Shown: one piece after another, positions 1 to 8,863 of the stretch
Numbering within the stretch: the first letter of the stretch is position 1
Layout of the letters: the number at the start of each line of letters is the position of its first letter
Assembly (NCBI GenBank): GCA_018242445.1
Contig: JAFEBW010000023.1
Location: 1-64,000 of the forward strand
Length of the DNA: 64,000 nt
DNA from: Pseudomonadota bacterium
GTDB taxonomy: Bacteria; Pseudomonadota; Gammaproteobacteria; Xanthomonadales; Xanthomonadaceae
Direction of reading: 5' to 3'
Notes under the pieces: model-generated
Database searches by the model: none
The model's input: only the letters and a program-made list of their open reading frames with translations
What the model was told of the DNA's origin: nothing
Translations under genes and position numbers: made by a program

Positions 1-2
1 CT

Positions 3-89
3 GCCATGCGCAAGCTGCTGACGATGCTCAACGCCATGCTGCGCGATAACACTCATTGGGATCCTTCGCGACATGCAAAAACTGCTTGA
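3..89 (+). pseudogene. IS110-family transposase, C-terminal end (truncated by window edge)
   Basis: An open frame enters from the left edge and ends at TGA 87-89. The visible 28 residues, including AMRKLLTMLNAMLRD and a following HWDP, resemble the extreme C-terminus of IS110/IS1111-type transposases, which usually end in an R-K-L-L/L-N-A-L-L-R pattern. Whether the rest of the element is intact cannot be seen, so the pseudogene type is only a placeholder for a partial copy. It lies directly upstream of the palindromic repeat that precedes tilS. Confidence 0.6.
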
Positions 90-102
90 CCTTGAACACA
101 GT

Positions 103-230
103 TGCTCTCCCCTTGCGGGAGAGGGTGGCGCGTCAGCGCCGGGAGAGGGGGAAGCACCCGCGCAATCCGCATGCCATCGCGCCTCATCCCCTCTCCCCAA
201 CCCCTCCCCCACGAGGGGGGAGGGGCTTGC
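103..230. repeat. GC-rich palindromic intergenic repeat, copy 1
   Basis: Two hairpins, at 105-123 (CTCTCCC/GGGAGAG arms) and 201-225 (CCCCTCCCCC arms), are joined by about 75 bases. The same C-rich arm / G-rich arm pattern recurs near 19.8, 20.4, 43.3, 45.5, 50.2, 54.6 and 60.0 kb, always between genes. It looks like a REP/BIME-type element. The tilS frame stays open through it, which makes an annotated start upstream of it doubtful. Confidence 0.6.
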
Positions 231-246
231 ATCGCCTCGTATTGGT

Positions 247-1569
247 TTGCCGTTGCGATCGCTACTGCCACTGCCCAATTCCTCGCTCGTGGTCGCCTTC
301 AGCGGCGGCATGGATTCAACCGTGCTGCTGCATGCGCTGTCCAGCTTGCCGGAAGCGCGTGAGCGCGGTCTGCGTGCGATCCACGTCCATCATGGCTTGC
401 AAGCCGAAGCCGATGCGTGGGCCGGCCATTGCGAGGCGTTCGCCACGCAACTGGGCATCCCCATCGCGGTGCTGCGCGTGCAGGTCGATCGCACCGAGGG
501 TCGCGGCGCGGAAGGTTCGGCGCGTGCGGCGCGGTTGGCGGCGTTTCGATCCGCGGTCATGGGTGACGAAGTGCTGGCCTTGGCGCATCACCGCGACGAT
601 CAGGCTGAAACCGTCCTGCTGCGACTGCTGCGCGGTGCCGGTGGCGACGGACTGGCGGCGATGCGGCGGCGCTCGCGCCTGGGTGGGCTGCACCTGTGGC
701 GGCCCTTGCTCGCATGGCCGCGATCCACCTTGCGCGCCCATGCCGATGCGCATGCGCTGCGCTGGGTCGAGGATCCATCGAACGCGCAAACCGATTTCGA
801 CCGAAACTTCCTGCGCCATCGCGTGTTGCCCTTGCTGCGCGAACGCTGGCCGCATGCCGATGCCAGTCTCGCGCGCAGTGCAAGCTTGCTGGCCGAGCAG
901 GCGACGTATCTGCGCACCACGACCGGCACGGCGCTCGACGCACTGCTGCTCGCGCCGACGATCCTGCCCATCCACGGTCTGCTGGCCTGCCCGCGCGCCC
1001 AGCGTGCGCACCTGCTGCGCGCGTGGCTGTGGCGACTGCACGGCAGTCCGCCGCCGGCGCGTGTGCTGGCCACCATCGAGAGCGATGTATTGCCCGCGCG
1101 CCACGACCGCGCGGCGCGGCTGGAATGGGCGGGCATGGCGATCCGGCGCTGGCGCGACGATCTGTATGCGCACTCGCCGCAGGCACCGTTGCCGACGGAC
1201 TGGAGCACGCGCTGGGACGGCCGTGCACCCTTGTCCTTGCCCGGAGGTGGCCGCCTTGAATTGCACGGCGCCGATGCCTTTGACGCGCCGTTGACCGTTT
1301 GCACCCGCCAGGGCGGCGAACGCATCCGCCTGCCCGGACGCGCACACCATCACGCCCTCAAACACCTCCTGCAAACGTGCGAGGTGCCGCCGTGGACACG
1401 CGCACGCATGCCCCTGCTGTTCGCGCCCGATGGTGAACTTCTTGCAGCCGGCGATGCCATCCTGTCGGCACGCATGCACGACTGGCTGCGCGAGCGTGGC
1501 GCCTGCCTGCGCTGGGATGACGGCATCGAGGGCGTCACCCGGGCCGCGCACCGGGCGCACCCGGATTGA
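247..1569 (+). CDS. tilS: tRNA(Ile)-lysidine synthetase TilS
   Basis: TilS converts the wobble cytidine of tRNA-Ile(CAU) to lysidine using ATP and lysine, which switches decoding from AUG to AUA. The PP-loop signature SGGMDS is at residues 19-24, followed by the HVHHGLQ segment and the HHRDDQAET motif of the N-terminal synthetase domain. TilS substrate-binding and C-terminal domains follow, for about 440 residues in all, normal for the family. The frame is open back to 73 but crosses a palindromic repeat. The TTG at 247 gives the usual short N-terminus before the PP-loop, so I chose it; the start is not certain. xseB follows after about 30 bases. Confidence 0.88.
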   Translation: MPLRSLLPLPNSSLVVAFSGGMDSTVLLHALSSLPEARERGLRAIHVHHGLQAEADAWAGHCEAFATQLGIPIAVLRVQVDRTEGRGAEGSARAARLAAFRSAVMGDEVLALAHHRDDQAETVLLRLLRGAGGDGLAAMRRRSRLGGLHLWRPLLAWPRSTLRAHADAHALRWVEDPSNAQTDFDRNFLRHRVLPLLRERWPHADASLARSASLLAEQATYLRTTTGTALDALLLAPTILPIHGLLACPRAQRAHLLRAWLWRLHGSPPPARVLATIESDVLPARHDRAARLEWAGMAIRRWRDDLYAHSPQAPLPTDWSTRWDGRAPLSLPGGGRLELHGADAFDAPLTVCTRQGGERIRLPGRAHHHALKHLLQTCEVPPWTRARMPLLFAPDGELLAAGDAILSARMHDWLRERGACLRWDDGIEGVTRAAHRAHPD

Positions 1570-1601
1570 CCCGCCAAGCGCCCGCCGCCACACTGCGCGG
1601 C

Positions 1602-1868
1602 ATGGTCAAGAAAACAGCATCCACGCTCGAACCGGCGCCCTCGGTGGTCGCCGGTTTCGAGCGCTCGCTCGATGAACTCGAGCAACTCGTGCAACGCATG
1701 GAAAAGGGCGAGATGTCGCTGGATGAATCGTTGCAAGCCTACGAACGCGGCGTGGCCTTGTACCGGCAATGCCAGGGCGCGCTGGATCAAGCCGAGCTGC
1801 GGGTGAAGCTGCTGGGCGATCCGGGCAACCCGGATCGCGCCGAATCCTTCGTTCCCAACGACGCCTGA
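1602..1868 (+). CDS. xseB: Exodeoxyribonuclease VII small subunit XseB
   Basis: This 88-residue protein matches XseB, the small subunit that coats the XseA catalytic subunit of exonuclease VII, a single-strand DNA exonuclease. The family core [22 protein letters not shown], followed by [16 protein letters not shown], forms the typical helical hairpin. ATG 1602 puts this core near residue 20, as in known XseB proteins; the frame extends 12 codons upstream into tilS. ispA starts two bases after the stop. The tight xseB-ispA arrangement is common in proteobacteria, where dxs often comes next; here it does not. Confidence 0.93.
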   Translation: MVKKTASTLEPAPSVVAGFERSLDELEQLVQRMEKGEMSLDESLQAYERGVALYRQCQGALDQAELRVKLLGDPGNPDRAESFVPNDA

Positions 1869-1870
1869 GC

Positions 1871-2791
1871 ATGGCCACGCAGGCCGCCCCGGTGCGCGCG
1901 ACCCACGGGCCATCGTTGCACGCCGCCGCCTTCGACCGCCGCGCCGCGCGCACACGCGCAACGCTCGAACGCGCGCTGCCGCCCGACGACCGCATGCCGC
2001 AACGCCTGCATGCGGCGATGCGCCACGCCGTGCTCGGCGAGGGCAAGCGCATCCGCCCGCAGCTCGTCTACGCCGCCGGCGTGGCTTGCGGCTGCGACGA
2101 AGCCACACTCGACGCGCCCGCCGCTGCGGTCGAACTGGTGCATGCCTATTCGTTGATCCACGACGACCTGCCGGCGATGGACGACGACGACCTGCGCCGC
2201 GGCCGCCCGACCGTGCACGTGGCCTTCGACGAGGCGACGGCCATTCTCGCCGGGGACGCCTTGCAGGCGCTGGCATTCGAGGTGTTGAGCGGTGCCGAGG
2301 GCGATGCCGCGCTGCGTGTCGCGCTGCTGCGCACGCTCGCCCAAGCCAGCGGAACCGCCGGCATGTGCGGCGGGCAAGCACTCGATATCGATGCCACCGG
2401 GCGCATGCAAACATTGGCCGAACTCGAACGCATGCACGCACTCAAGACCGGCGCCTTGCTGCGCGCCAGCGTGCGCATGGGCGCGCTGTGCGCAGGCGCG
2501 GATGCGGCGACGCTGCAACGGCTGGATGCGTTTGCCGAAGCCCTGGGGCTGGCCTTCCAGATCCGCGACGACATCCTCGACGTCGAAGGCAGTGCAACCC
2601 AACTCGGCAAGACCGCCGGCAAGGACGCCGCGCAAGGCAAATCCACCTACCCTGCCCTGCTCGGCCTTGACGGTTCGCGTCGGCGACTGGACGAGCTGGC
2701 ACACGCCATGCGCGACACGCTCGCCCCGCTGGGCGTAGCCGCTGCGGAACTGCTGGCGCTGGGCGAAATGGCGGTGATGCGGGATCGTTGA
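1871..2791 (+). CDS. ispA: Farnesyl diphosphate synthase (polyprenyl synthetase) IspA
   Basis: IspA condenses dimethylallyl and geranyl diphosphate with isopentenyl diphosphate to give farnesyl diphosphate, the precursor of undecaprenyl phosphate and quinone side chains. The first aspartate-rich motif DDLPAMD is at residues 98-104, followed by LRRGRPT. The second, DDILD, is at 233-237, and the GKRIRPQ substrate-binding motif lies near the N-terminus. The length of 306 residues is typical. The gene starts two bases after xseB and ends the tilS-xseB-ispA set. The next genes run on the opposite strand. Confidence 0.93.
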   Translation: MATQAAPVRATHGPSLHAAAFDRRAARTRATLERALPPDDRMPQRLHAAMRHAVLGEGKRIRPQLVYAAGVACGCDEATLDAPAAAVELVHAYSLIHDDLPAMDDDDLRRGRPTVHVAFDEATAILAGDALQALAFEVLSGAEGDAALRVALLRTLAQASGTAGMCGGQALDIDATGRMQTLAELERMHALKTGALLRASVRMGALCAGADAATLQRLDAFAEALGLAFQIRDDILDVEGSATQLGKTAGKDAAQGKSTYPALLGLDGSRRRLDELAHAMRDTLAPLGVAAAELLALGEMAVMRDR

Positions 2792-2824
2792 GACGCGAGG
2801 CGTTCCTTCCGCACCCGCACCCTC

Positions 2825-4105
2825 TCAGCCGATACCCGCCACGCGCGCACCGCGCAGCAGGCCTTCCATGGGCCGCACCGCCGCGCTGCCGGGGAACACG
2901 CGCGTATCCAGCACATCGGTCGGCATCCGCAGATGCGCGGCCAGCAAGCCCTTGAACAGACCGCGCATGTCGGTGGTGGCATGCAAGTCGCGGCCCTCGT
3001 TCAAATCCTGCGCGGAAATGCCCGGCCAGCGGCCGCCGATGCGGCCGCCGGCGATGGCGCCGCCGGCGAGGAAGGCCATGCCGCCGGTACCGTGGTCGGT
3101 GCCGCCGGTGCCGTTGATCTTCGCGGTGCGGCCGAACTCGGTGACCACCACCACCGCCACGCGATCCCATGCGCTGCCGATGGATTCGTGAAAGCCCTTC
3201 AGCCCATCGTCGAGCTGCTTGAGCTTGCGCTGCAGGATGCCCACTTCGCCGGCATGCGTGTCCCAGCCGGTGTCTTCGACGAAGGCGATCTGCGGGCCAT
3301 CGTTCTTGGCCATGAATTGGCCCGCCGATGCCATCATCAGTTGCAGCGCGCCGCCGTAATTGGACCGCGCCTTGCCGCCGGCGTTTGCAACGGCATCGCC
3401 ACGGTTCTTCATCGCTGCCGCGTCGCCCCGCATCGGCGCCATCATCGCATCCACTTCCTGCATCGCATCGTCGTGCGACTGCGCGACCGCGCGCGACCAC
3501 GCTTCGGCCAGTTGCGCATCCTCGGCATACAGGGTGTCGAGCCGGCGCACGAGGTCGGGATTCACCCCCACCGGCAGCGGCGGCGACCAGCTGTCCACCT
3601 TGGTCGGCCCGCGCATGATCAGCGGCATCGACGCGGCGAGCGCCAGGCCCTGTTCACCGCGCAGGCTGCCCACGCAGCGGTTCAGCCAGCCATCGTGCGC
3701 GCCGCTGGGGCTGGCGCTGCCGTTCTCCACGCAATCCTGCGCTTCGAAATGCGAGCGGCCCTGATAAGGCGGCGCGACCGCAACGATCGGCATGAAGAAT
3801 TTCTGCTGATACAACTGCGCGGCGTATTGCAGCGATGGATGCAGGGCGAAGTTGCGGTCGATCGCGATGGGCCGTTCCTTGTCCTGCGCGCCGGCAAAGG
3901 GGAAGGAGCCGCGCAGCGATCCCCAACCCGGATCGCCCATCGGCGGCACCGCATGCAGGCCGTCCAGACCGCCACGCAGCATGACCACCAGCAGCAGCGG
4001 CGTCGAACCCACTGCGCCTGCGGCCGACCACGCCGCGCGCGGCCACATCGTCAGGGTCGCAGCGCCGAGCGCCATCGCCTTGAGTACGTCACGACGGGTC
4101 GCCAT
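2825..4105 (-). CDS. DUF1501 protein with Tat signal
   Basis: The 426-residue protein begins MATRRDVLKAMALGAATLT, a twin-arginine signal followed by a hydrophobic stretch, so export in folded form is likely. The body belongs to DUF1501, a sulfatase/alkaline-phosphatase-like fold; VVVTEFGRTAKING and the TDHGTGG segment are recognisable family motifs. The substrate is unknown. It starts one base after the stop of the DUF1800 gene, and DUF1800-DUF1501 pairs are widespread, so the two products probably act together outside the cytoplasm. Function beyond the family name is not established. Confidence 0.85.
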   Translation of the reverse strand: MATRRDVLKAMALGAATLTMWPRAAWSAAGAVGSTPLLLVVMLRGGLDGLHAVPPMGDPGWGSLRGSFPFAGAQDKERPIAIDRNFALHPSLQYAAQLYQQKFFMPIVAVAPPYQGRSHFEAQDCVENGSASPSGAHDGWLNRCVGSLRGEQGLALAASMPLIMRGPTKVDSWSPPLPVGVNPDLVRRLDTLYAEDAQLAEAWSRAVAQSHDDAMQEVDAMMAPMRGDAAAMKNRGDAVANAGGKARSNYGGALQLMMASAGQFMAKNDGPQIAFVEDTGWDTHAGEVGILQRKLKQLDDGLKGFHESIGSAWDRVAVVVVTEFGRTAKINGTGGTDHGTGGMAFLAGGAIAGGRIGGRWPGISAQDLNEGRDLHATTDMRGLFKGLLAAHLRMPTDVLDTRVFPGSAAVRPMEGLLRGARVAGIG

Positions 4106-4106
4106 G

Positions 4107-5585
4107 TCAGATCCTCCACTGGAAATCGGGGCTGCCGAACAGGATGCTCACCGCCTGTTGCGGCGAGTCGGCACGCACCACCGCCTGTGCGGTGGCTGGA
4201 TGCAAACGCGGGCCCAGCGCGTTTTGCGCGATCTGTTCGGGGACGAGTTCGCGCGAGGCATGCGCGGCCAGTTCCTCGGCCACCTGCACGCGCTTCCAGA
4301 TCGGATCCGGCCCGATCCACGCATCGGCGGTATCGGTGAAACCGGCCGGCGAGTGCGGGGTGAAATCCGGCCGCCCCATGCGCGCCAGCAGGCCGCCGAG
4401 CTTGCGCGCGTCCGGCGCCTGCTGCACGCCCAGCACGCGCAAGGCGGCGATCAGGTAATCGTCGGGCGTGCGGAACTTGCGGGCTTCCGGCCCCCACGCC
4501 TCCCCGCTTTCCAGCATCGACAGGTACACCGCACGCAGGTCGCCGCCGCTGCGCAGCCACGTCGCCACCATGCGCTCCACGAGCGGCTGCGGCGGCTTGT
4601 CGGCGACGAAGTGGCAGGCCAGTTGCCCGCAGACGTGCTTGGCGGTGGACGGATGCACGGCCAGGTCGGTCAATACCGCCCTGCCCTGCTCCATGCCGCC
4701 TTCCGCGTAACGCTTGCCGAGCACGGTGCGCGCGCCCGGCTCGTGGGTGTTCTCGCGAAACACGAAGCCGGTGACGGGATTGGCGTGATCGGTCTGCCCC
4801 CCGCGCAAACCCGGGCCGTCGTCGCGCGGGACGCGCACGCTCCAGCCGGTGATCGCCTTGGCCAGTTCGATCACGTCGGCCTGCGTGTAGCCGCCGTTCA
4901 CGCCCAGCGTGTGCAGCTCCATGATCTCGCGGCCGAGGTTCTCGTTCAGCCCCTGCGCGCCCTTGCGCTTCGGATTGCCGCCGCCCCGTGCCAAGCGCTC
5001 GCCGAGGCGGGATTCGGGGCCGATCGACTGCGCGTTGTCCAGGTACAGCAGCATCGCCGGATGGGTTTCGATGCCCAGCAGCAAATCGGCGAAGCGCCCG
5101 AACGCATGCGGGCGGATCACCTCGCGCTCCATCGGTGCGGCCAGCAGGGTGGTGGGGCGCTTGTCCACGGAAACCGCGAAATGGTTGCTCCAGAAGCGCA
5201 CGATGCGCTCGGAGAAACCGATCTCGGCGGTCAATGCCGCATTCCAGCGCGCGGCGTTTTCAGCCTGGATCTGATCGCCGAATTGCTTGAAGAAACCGTC
5301 GCCGAGCTTCTTCACCGCCTCCGGGTCGCCGCTCTTGACCGCCGCCTCGCGCGCCTCCAGTTCGGCCTTGCGCGCCTTGCGGTCGGCGCGGAACTGGTAT
5401 TCGGCCGCGAGGCTGTCCGCGCTGCTGGGCAGGCCTGCGAACAGGCCTTGCACGGAAGGCGGGGAACGCAGTTCCTGCGCGAGCACCCCGCGCGGCTCGG
5501 CCATGCCGACGATGGCGCCGGGCCTGGCGCCCAGCCCGAAACGGTTGACCGCCGATGCGGCTTCGGCGAGCTGGTTGCTGGGCAT
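4107..5585 (-). CDS. DUF1800 family protein
   Basis: A 492-residue DUF1800 protein. The AVNRFGLGARPG opening, the FWSNHFAVS segment and NENLGREIMELHTLGV are typical of the family. ATG 5585 is preceded on the minus strand by GGAGG eight bases upstream, which supports this start over a longer frame reaching 5696. No clear signal peptide is visible. The next gene, DUF1501, follows with a one-base gap, so the pair is translationally linked. DUF1800 proteins are usually secreted-complex partners of DUF1501 proteins; no enzymatic activity is firmly known. Confidence 0.85.
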   Translation of the reverse strand: MPSNQLAEAASAVNRFGLGARPGAIVGMAEPRGVLAQELRSPPSVQGLFAGLPSSADSLAAEYQFRADRKARKAELEAREAAVKSGDPEAVKKLGDGFFKQFGDQIQAENAARWNAALTAEIGFSERIVRFWSNHFAVSVDKRPTTLLAAPMEREVIRPHAFGRFADLLLGIETHPAMLLYLDNAQSIGPESRLGERLARGGGNPKRKGAQGLNENLGREIMELHTLGVNGGYTQADVIELAKAITGWSVRVPRDDGPGLRGGQTDHANPVTGFVFRENTHEPGARTVLGKRYAEGGMEQGRAVLTDLAVHPSTAKHVCGQLACHFVADKPPQPLVERMVATWLRSGGDLRAVYLSMLESGEAWGPEARKFRTPDDYLIAALRVLGVQQAPDARKLGGLLARMGRPDFTPHSPAGFTDTADAWIGPDPIWKRVQVAEELAAHASRELVPEQIAQNALGPRLHPATAQAVVRADSPQQAVSILFGSPDFQWRI

Positions 5586-5792
5586 GGCATCCTCCGGCGT
5601 GGTCGATCGTACGACCCACCACAACGCAGGAACCCGCGCGAGGTTGACGCTTCGGCCATCGCGCCCGCTGCTTGCGAATGCGGAAGACGGCCTCACCCGC
5701 TCCCAATGCCATCGTGGCGCACGCCTGCATCGTCGTCATTCCGGGGCTGTCCGCGCCGTTGGCGGACAGAACCCGGAATACGGCGACATTCT

Positions 5793-6257
5793 TTACTTGA
5801 TCAGCCGCAACGTGATCGGATAGCGGTAGGCCACGCCCTCGCTGGCCTTGATCGAGGCGATGATGGTGAACACCAGCGCGTACAGGGCGACCGCCACCAT
5901 CAGCGGCAGGGCGATGATGAAGCCGATGAACAAGGTCATCACCCCAAACGCGAACAGCACCGCGAAAGCGATGCAGATGGTGATCGAGAAATTCAATGCT
6001 TCCTTGCCCTGTTGATCGACGAAGGGCATGGTGTCTTTCTTCAGCGACCACACGATCAGCGGGCCGAGAAAACCTCCCGCACTGCCCGCCCAACCGGAAG
6101 TGATCAGATACCCTAGCAACGCCGACAAATGCGCCAGCATGGCCCAATGGCGCTCGTCGATGCTGGGCAGCGCCGGTGAAGGCATGGCGACAGCCGGGAT
6201 ATTGACCGGCTGCGGCGATGGCGCGGATTCGGGCGTCGTCGGATCGGGCGTGCTCAT
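5793..6257 (-). CDS. DUF4870 membrane protein, paralogue A
   Basis: A small membrane protein of about 154 residues with a proline-rich cytoplasmic N-terminus (PESAPSPQP), then the DUF4870 core: WAMLAHLSALLGYL, a second segment around GPLIVWSLKKD, and two long hydrophobic segments before the C-terminal YRYPITLRLIK. The start could be ATG 6266 or 6257; neither has a strong ribosome site. The next upstream gene is a paralogue with the same core, so this is a tandem duplication. The role of DUF4870 proteins is unknown. Confidence 0.75.
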   Translation of the reverse strand: MSTPDPTTPESAPSPQPVNIPAVAMPSPALPSIDERHWAMLAHLSALLGYLITSGWAGSAGGFLGPLIVWSLKKDTMPFVDQQGKEALNFSITICIAFAVLFAFGVMTLFIGFIIALPLMVAVALYALVFTIIASIKASEGVAYRYPITLRLIK

Positions 6258-6301
6258 GGGCTTCATTCGCAGACAGCCGGGTCTTCGCAGTGTAACGCGC
6301 A

Positions 6302-6341
6302 AACACAAGCCCGCGCCGTGCAAGGCACGACGCGGGCTTTC
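6302..6341 (-). terminator. Probable intrinsic terminator after DUF4870 paralogue B
   Basis: The inverted arms AAGCCCGCG and CGCGGGCTT, with an inner CGTGC/GCACG extension, form a long GC-rich hairpin. On the minus strand it is followed by a T-rich stretch (TTGTGTTTG). It lies about 20 bases past the stop of the upstream minus-strand gene and before the second DUF4870 gene. Confidence 0.55.
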
Positions 6342-6363
6342 TATCATGCTGAATGCTTGTGCG

Positions 6364-6729
6364 TTATTTGATCAGGCGCAACGCGAAGGGATAGCGATAC
6401 TCAACACCTTCGTTGGCCTTCATGGCGGCCATGATGATGAACACCAAACCAGCAATACCCACGGCCATCATCAGCAGCCACAACACAATGTCGATGATCC
6501 AACCGATGACCGGAACGAACACCAAGATATACGCCACAATCCACACTGGCACCATCACAATCCAGAGTGAAATCACGAGGTTCAGCGCTTCTTTCGCATT
6601 GTTCGTCACGAACGACTTGTCAGGCTGATCCTTGTTCATCAACCAGATGATCAGGGGCCCGATCGTTACCAAGGCGGACAGATGGGCAAGCATGCCCATG
6701 GTCTTTTGATCTTGCGGTACATCGCTCAT
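6364..6729 (-). CDS. DUF4870 membrane protein, paralogue B
   Basis: A 121-residue DUF4870 protein: MGMLAHLSALVTIGPLIIWLM, then KEALNLVISLWIV, two further membrane segments and the C-terminal YRYPFALRLIK. It lacks the proline-rich N-terminal extension of the neighbouring paralogue. A GGGGAG ribosome site lies just upstream of ATG 6729. The product is an integral membrane protein of unknown role. The two paralogues are separated by a terminator-like hairpin, so they may be transcribed separately. Confidence 0.8.
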   Translation of the reverse strand: MSDVPQDQKTMGMLAHLSALVTIGPLIIWLMNKDQPDKSFVTNNAKEALNLVISLWIVMVPVWIVAYILVFVPVIGWIIDIVLWLLMMAVGIAGLVFIIMAAMKANEGVEYRYPFALRLIK

Positions 6730-6829
6730 GTGTCACTCTCCCCAGTGATGAAACGGATGGTTGCCGCAACGCGAGCGTACTACGACGTACTGACAAATAC
6801 ACGCTGCGGCTCGATCCACATGAACGCCA

Positions 6830-8218
6830 TCAGCCGCCCGGATCGGCCATCGCCCCGGCCACCGTCATCGCCCCGATCAGCATCGGCCCGGTGCGCACGT
6901 GCGAGCGCGGATCGATCTCACTGCCGACCGCCTCCAGTGCAAGATACATCTGCCGCAGGTTGCCGGCGATGGTGATCTCGTCCACCGGATACGCGATCTC
7001 CCCGTTCTCGACCCAGAACCCGGCCGCGCCGCGCGAATAATCGCCGGTGACCGGGTTCACGCCCTGCCCCATCAATTCGGTGACGTACAAGCCGCGGCCC
7101 ATGCCGTGCAGCAGGGTCGGCAGGTCGTCGTGGCCGAGGCTGGCTTCGAGGTTGAACACGCCGCCGGCGTTGCCGGTGCTGCGCAGGCCGAGCTTGCGCG
7201 CCGAGTAGGCATCCAGCAGGTAGCGTTGCAGGGTGCCGCCGGTGACGAGGTTGGACTCGGCCGTGGCCACGCCTTCGGCGTCGTAGGAACTCGAACGCAG
7301 GCCGCGCGTCAGGTGCGGGCGCTCGCGCAGGGCGAACCAGTCGGGGAAGATGCGCTGCCCCGCCGCGCCGAGCAGGAAGCTCGACTCGCGGTATTGCGCG
7401 CCACCGGACACCGCCCCGAGCAGGTTGCCGATCAGCCCGCGCGCCTGTTCGGCTGAAAACAGCACCGGAAAGCTGCCGGTCGGCGCACGCCGCGGGTCGA
7501 GCCGGCGCAGTACGCGCTCGGCGGCGCGACGGCCGACCGCTTCGGGCGATTCCAGATCGGTCGATGCCAATCCCAGCGTGTACCAGTCGTCGCGCTGCAT
7601 GCCATCGCCACGGCCTGCGATCAGCGAGCAGGCGATGGAATGGCTGGTGCCACGCTCGCCACCGACGAATCCGTGGCTGTTGGCGTACACCGCCAGGCTC
7701 TCGCTGGAGTTCACGCTGGCGCCTTCGGAATTGGAAATGCGCGGATCGGCCTCGCGCCCGGCGGTTTCGCAGGCGATGCCCAGCGCGACCGCCGCGTCGG
7801 CGTCGATGGCCCAGGGATGCCAGCGGTCGAAGTCGTCGATGCGTGCGGCCATGCGCTCGGCATCGGCCAACCCGGCCAGCGGATCGGCTTCGGTATAACG
7901 CGCGATCGCGCAGGCCTGGTCGATGGTGGCTTCCAGACCCGATGACGACAGATCGGCGCTGCTGGCGCTGGCCTTGCGCAGGCCCGCCGCGCCGTCGCGG
8001 AAATATACCGTCAAGGCCAGCCCGCGATCGCGGGTGAACTCGACGGTTTCCACCTCGCCCATGCGCACGGCGACGTTGAGGCCGCGGCTTTCGCTCAATG
8101 AGAGCTCGCACTGGTCGGCACCGCGCGCGCGCGCGCGGCGGAGGATGTCCTGCGCCAGATCGAAAAGCTCGGCGATGCGCTCGCGCGAGGTGTCGGGTTT
8201 TGCGAGGGTGGAAGTCAC
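6830..8218 (-). CDS. pmbA: Metalloprotease subunit PmbA/TldE
   Basis: PmbA (TldE) forms a heterodimer with TldD that degrades or trims unfolded peptides, such as microcin precursors. The 462-residue protein shows the family pattern, including the N-terminal RARGADQCELSLSESRGLNV region and the C-terminal segment with GVNPVTGDYSRGAAGFWVENG. As expected for this subunit it has no HExxxH zinc motif; that motif is in TldD, two genes away. It is divergent from darP with 17 bases between the starts, an arrangement also found for pmbA-yjgA in E. coli. Confidence 0.93.
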   Translation of the reverse strand: MTSTLAKPDTSRERIAELFDLAQDILRRARARGADQCELSLSESRGLNVAVRMGEVETVEFTRDRGLALTVYFRDGAAGLRKASASSADLSSSGLEATIDQACAIARYTEADPLAGLADAERMAARIDDFDRWHPWAIDADAAVALGIACETAGREADPRISNSEGASVNSSESLAVYANSHGFVGGERGTSHSIACSLIAGRGDGMQRDDWYTLGLASTDLESPEAVGRRAAERVLRRLDPRRAPTGSFPVLFSAEQARGLIGNLLGAVSGGAQYRESSFLLGAAGQRIFPDWFALRERPHLTRGLRSSSYDAEGVATAESNLVTGGTLQRYLLDAYSARKLGLRSTGNAGGVFNLEASLGHDDLPTLLHGMGRGLYVTELMGQGVNPVTGDYSRGAAGFWVENGEIAYPVDEITIAGNLRQMYLALEAVGSEIDPRSHVRTGPMLIGAMTVAGAMADPGG

Positions 8219-8235
8219 ATGCGTATCCTAGCGGG

Positions 8236-8787
8236 ATGAACGATCACGACGACAGCGGCGACGATGCCGACATCGCTTGGGACGGCCCCAGCCGCAGCCA
8301 GCGACGGCGCGAGGCATTGGGCGTCTTGGAACTGGCATTGCGGCTGCTGGAAGCCAGCGAAGCGCAACTGACGAAGCTGCCGCTGGACGACGACCTGCGC
8401 ACGCTGGTGCGCGACAGCCAGCGCATCACCCAGCAGATCGCGCGCAAGCGGCAGGCGCAGTTTCTCGCCAAGAACCTGCGCCGGCAGGACGATGCATGCC
8501 TGCATGCGCTGCGCGAAGCGCTCGACCATGCCAAAGCCGACGGCCGCCGCGACGCCGCAGCACTGCACCGCGCGGAGATCTGGCGCGAACGCCTGATCGC
8601 CGATGGCGACGCCGCGCTGGGCGAGTTCATCGCAGACCATCCGCAGGCCGACCGCCAGCGCCTGCGCCAGCTCGCCCGCAATGCGCAAGCCGAACGCCTG
8701 CGCAACAAACCTCCACATGCGCAGCGGGAGTTGTTTCGGGCGGTGCGGGAGGAGTTGGAAAATCCGGGAATGGAGAATACGGAATAG
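8236..8787 (+). CDS. darP: Ribosome-associated protein DarP (YjgA, DUF615)
   Basis: DarP/YjgA binds late 50S ribosome assembly intermediates near the peptidyl-transferase centre. This 183-residue protein has the family core SRSQRRREALGVLELALRLL, the middle ITQQIARKRQAQFLAKNLRR and the terminal RQLARNAQAERLRNKPP. ATG 8236 fits family length. The last codons (NPGMENTE) run into a run of GAATGG-like short repeats, so the natural C-terminus may have been extended by repeat invasion. It is divergent from pmbA and converges on tldD. Confidence 0.92.
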   Translation: MNDHDDSGDDADIAWDGPSRSQRRREALGVLELALRLLEASEAQLTKLPLDDDLRTLVRDSQRITQQIARKRQAQFLAKNLRRQDDACLHALREALDHAKADGRRDAAALHRAEIWRERLIADGDAALGEFIADHPQADRQRLRQLARNAQAERLRNKPPHAQRELFRAVREELENPGMENTE

Positions 8788-8803
8788 GGAATCGGAAAAA
8801 CCA
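8755..8803. repeat. Degenerate GGAATR-rich short tandem repeat
   Basis: A purine-rich tract made of imperfect GGGAAT, GGAGAATAC, GGAATAGG and GAATCGG units overlaps the last codons of darP and the gap before tldD. It resembles the heptamer arrays near 15.8 kb and 43.4 kb. Confidence 0.45.
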
Positions 8804-8863
8804 GGCGCGCGCGTCGTCGAACGCCCTGCCAAACGCGGCCATACCCCATCCCCCGCTTCTTCA

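Noticed and set aside
73..246. Upstream extension of TilS to ATG 73
   Set aside because: The added residues are encoded by a palindromic repeat and are proline/glycine-rich. The family N-terminus starts shortly before the PP-loop.
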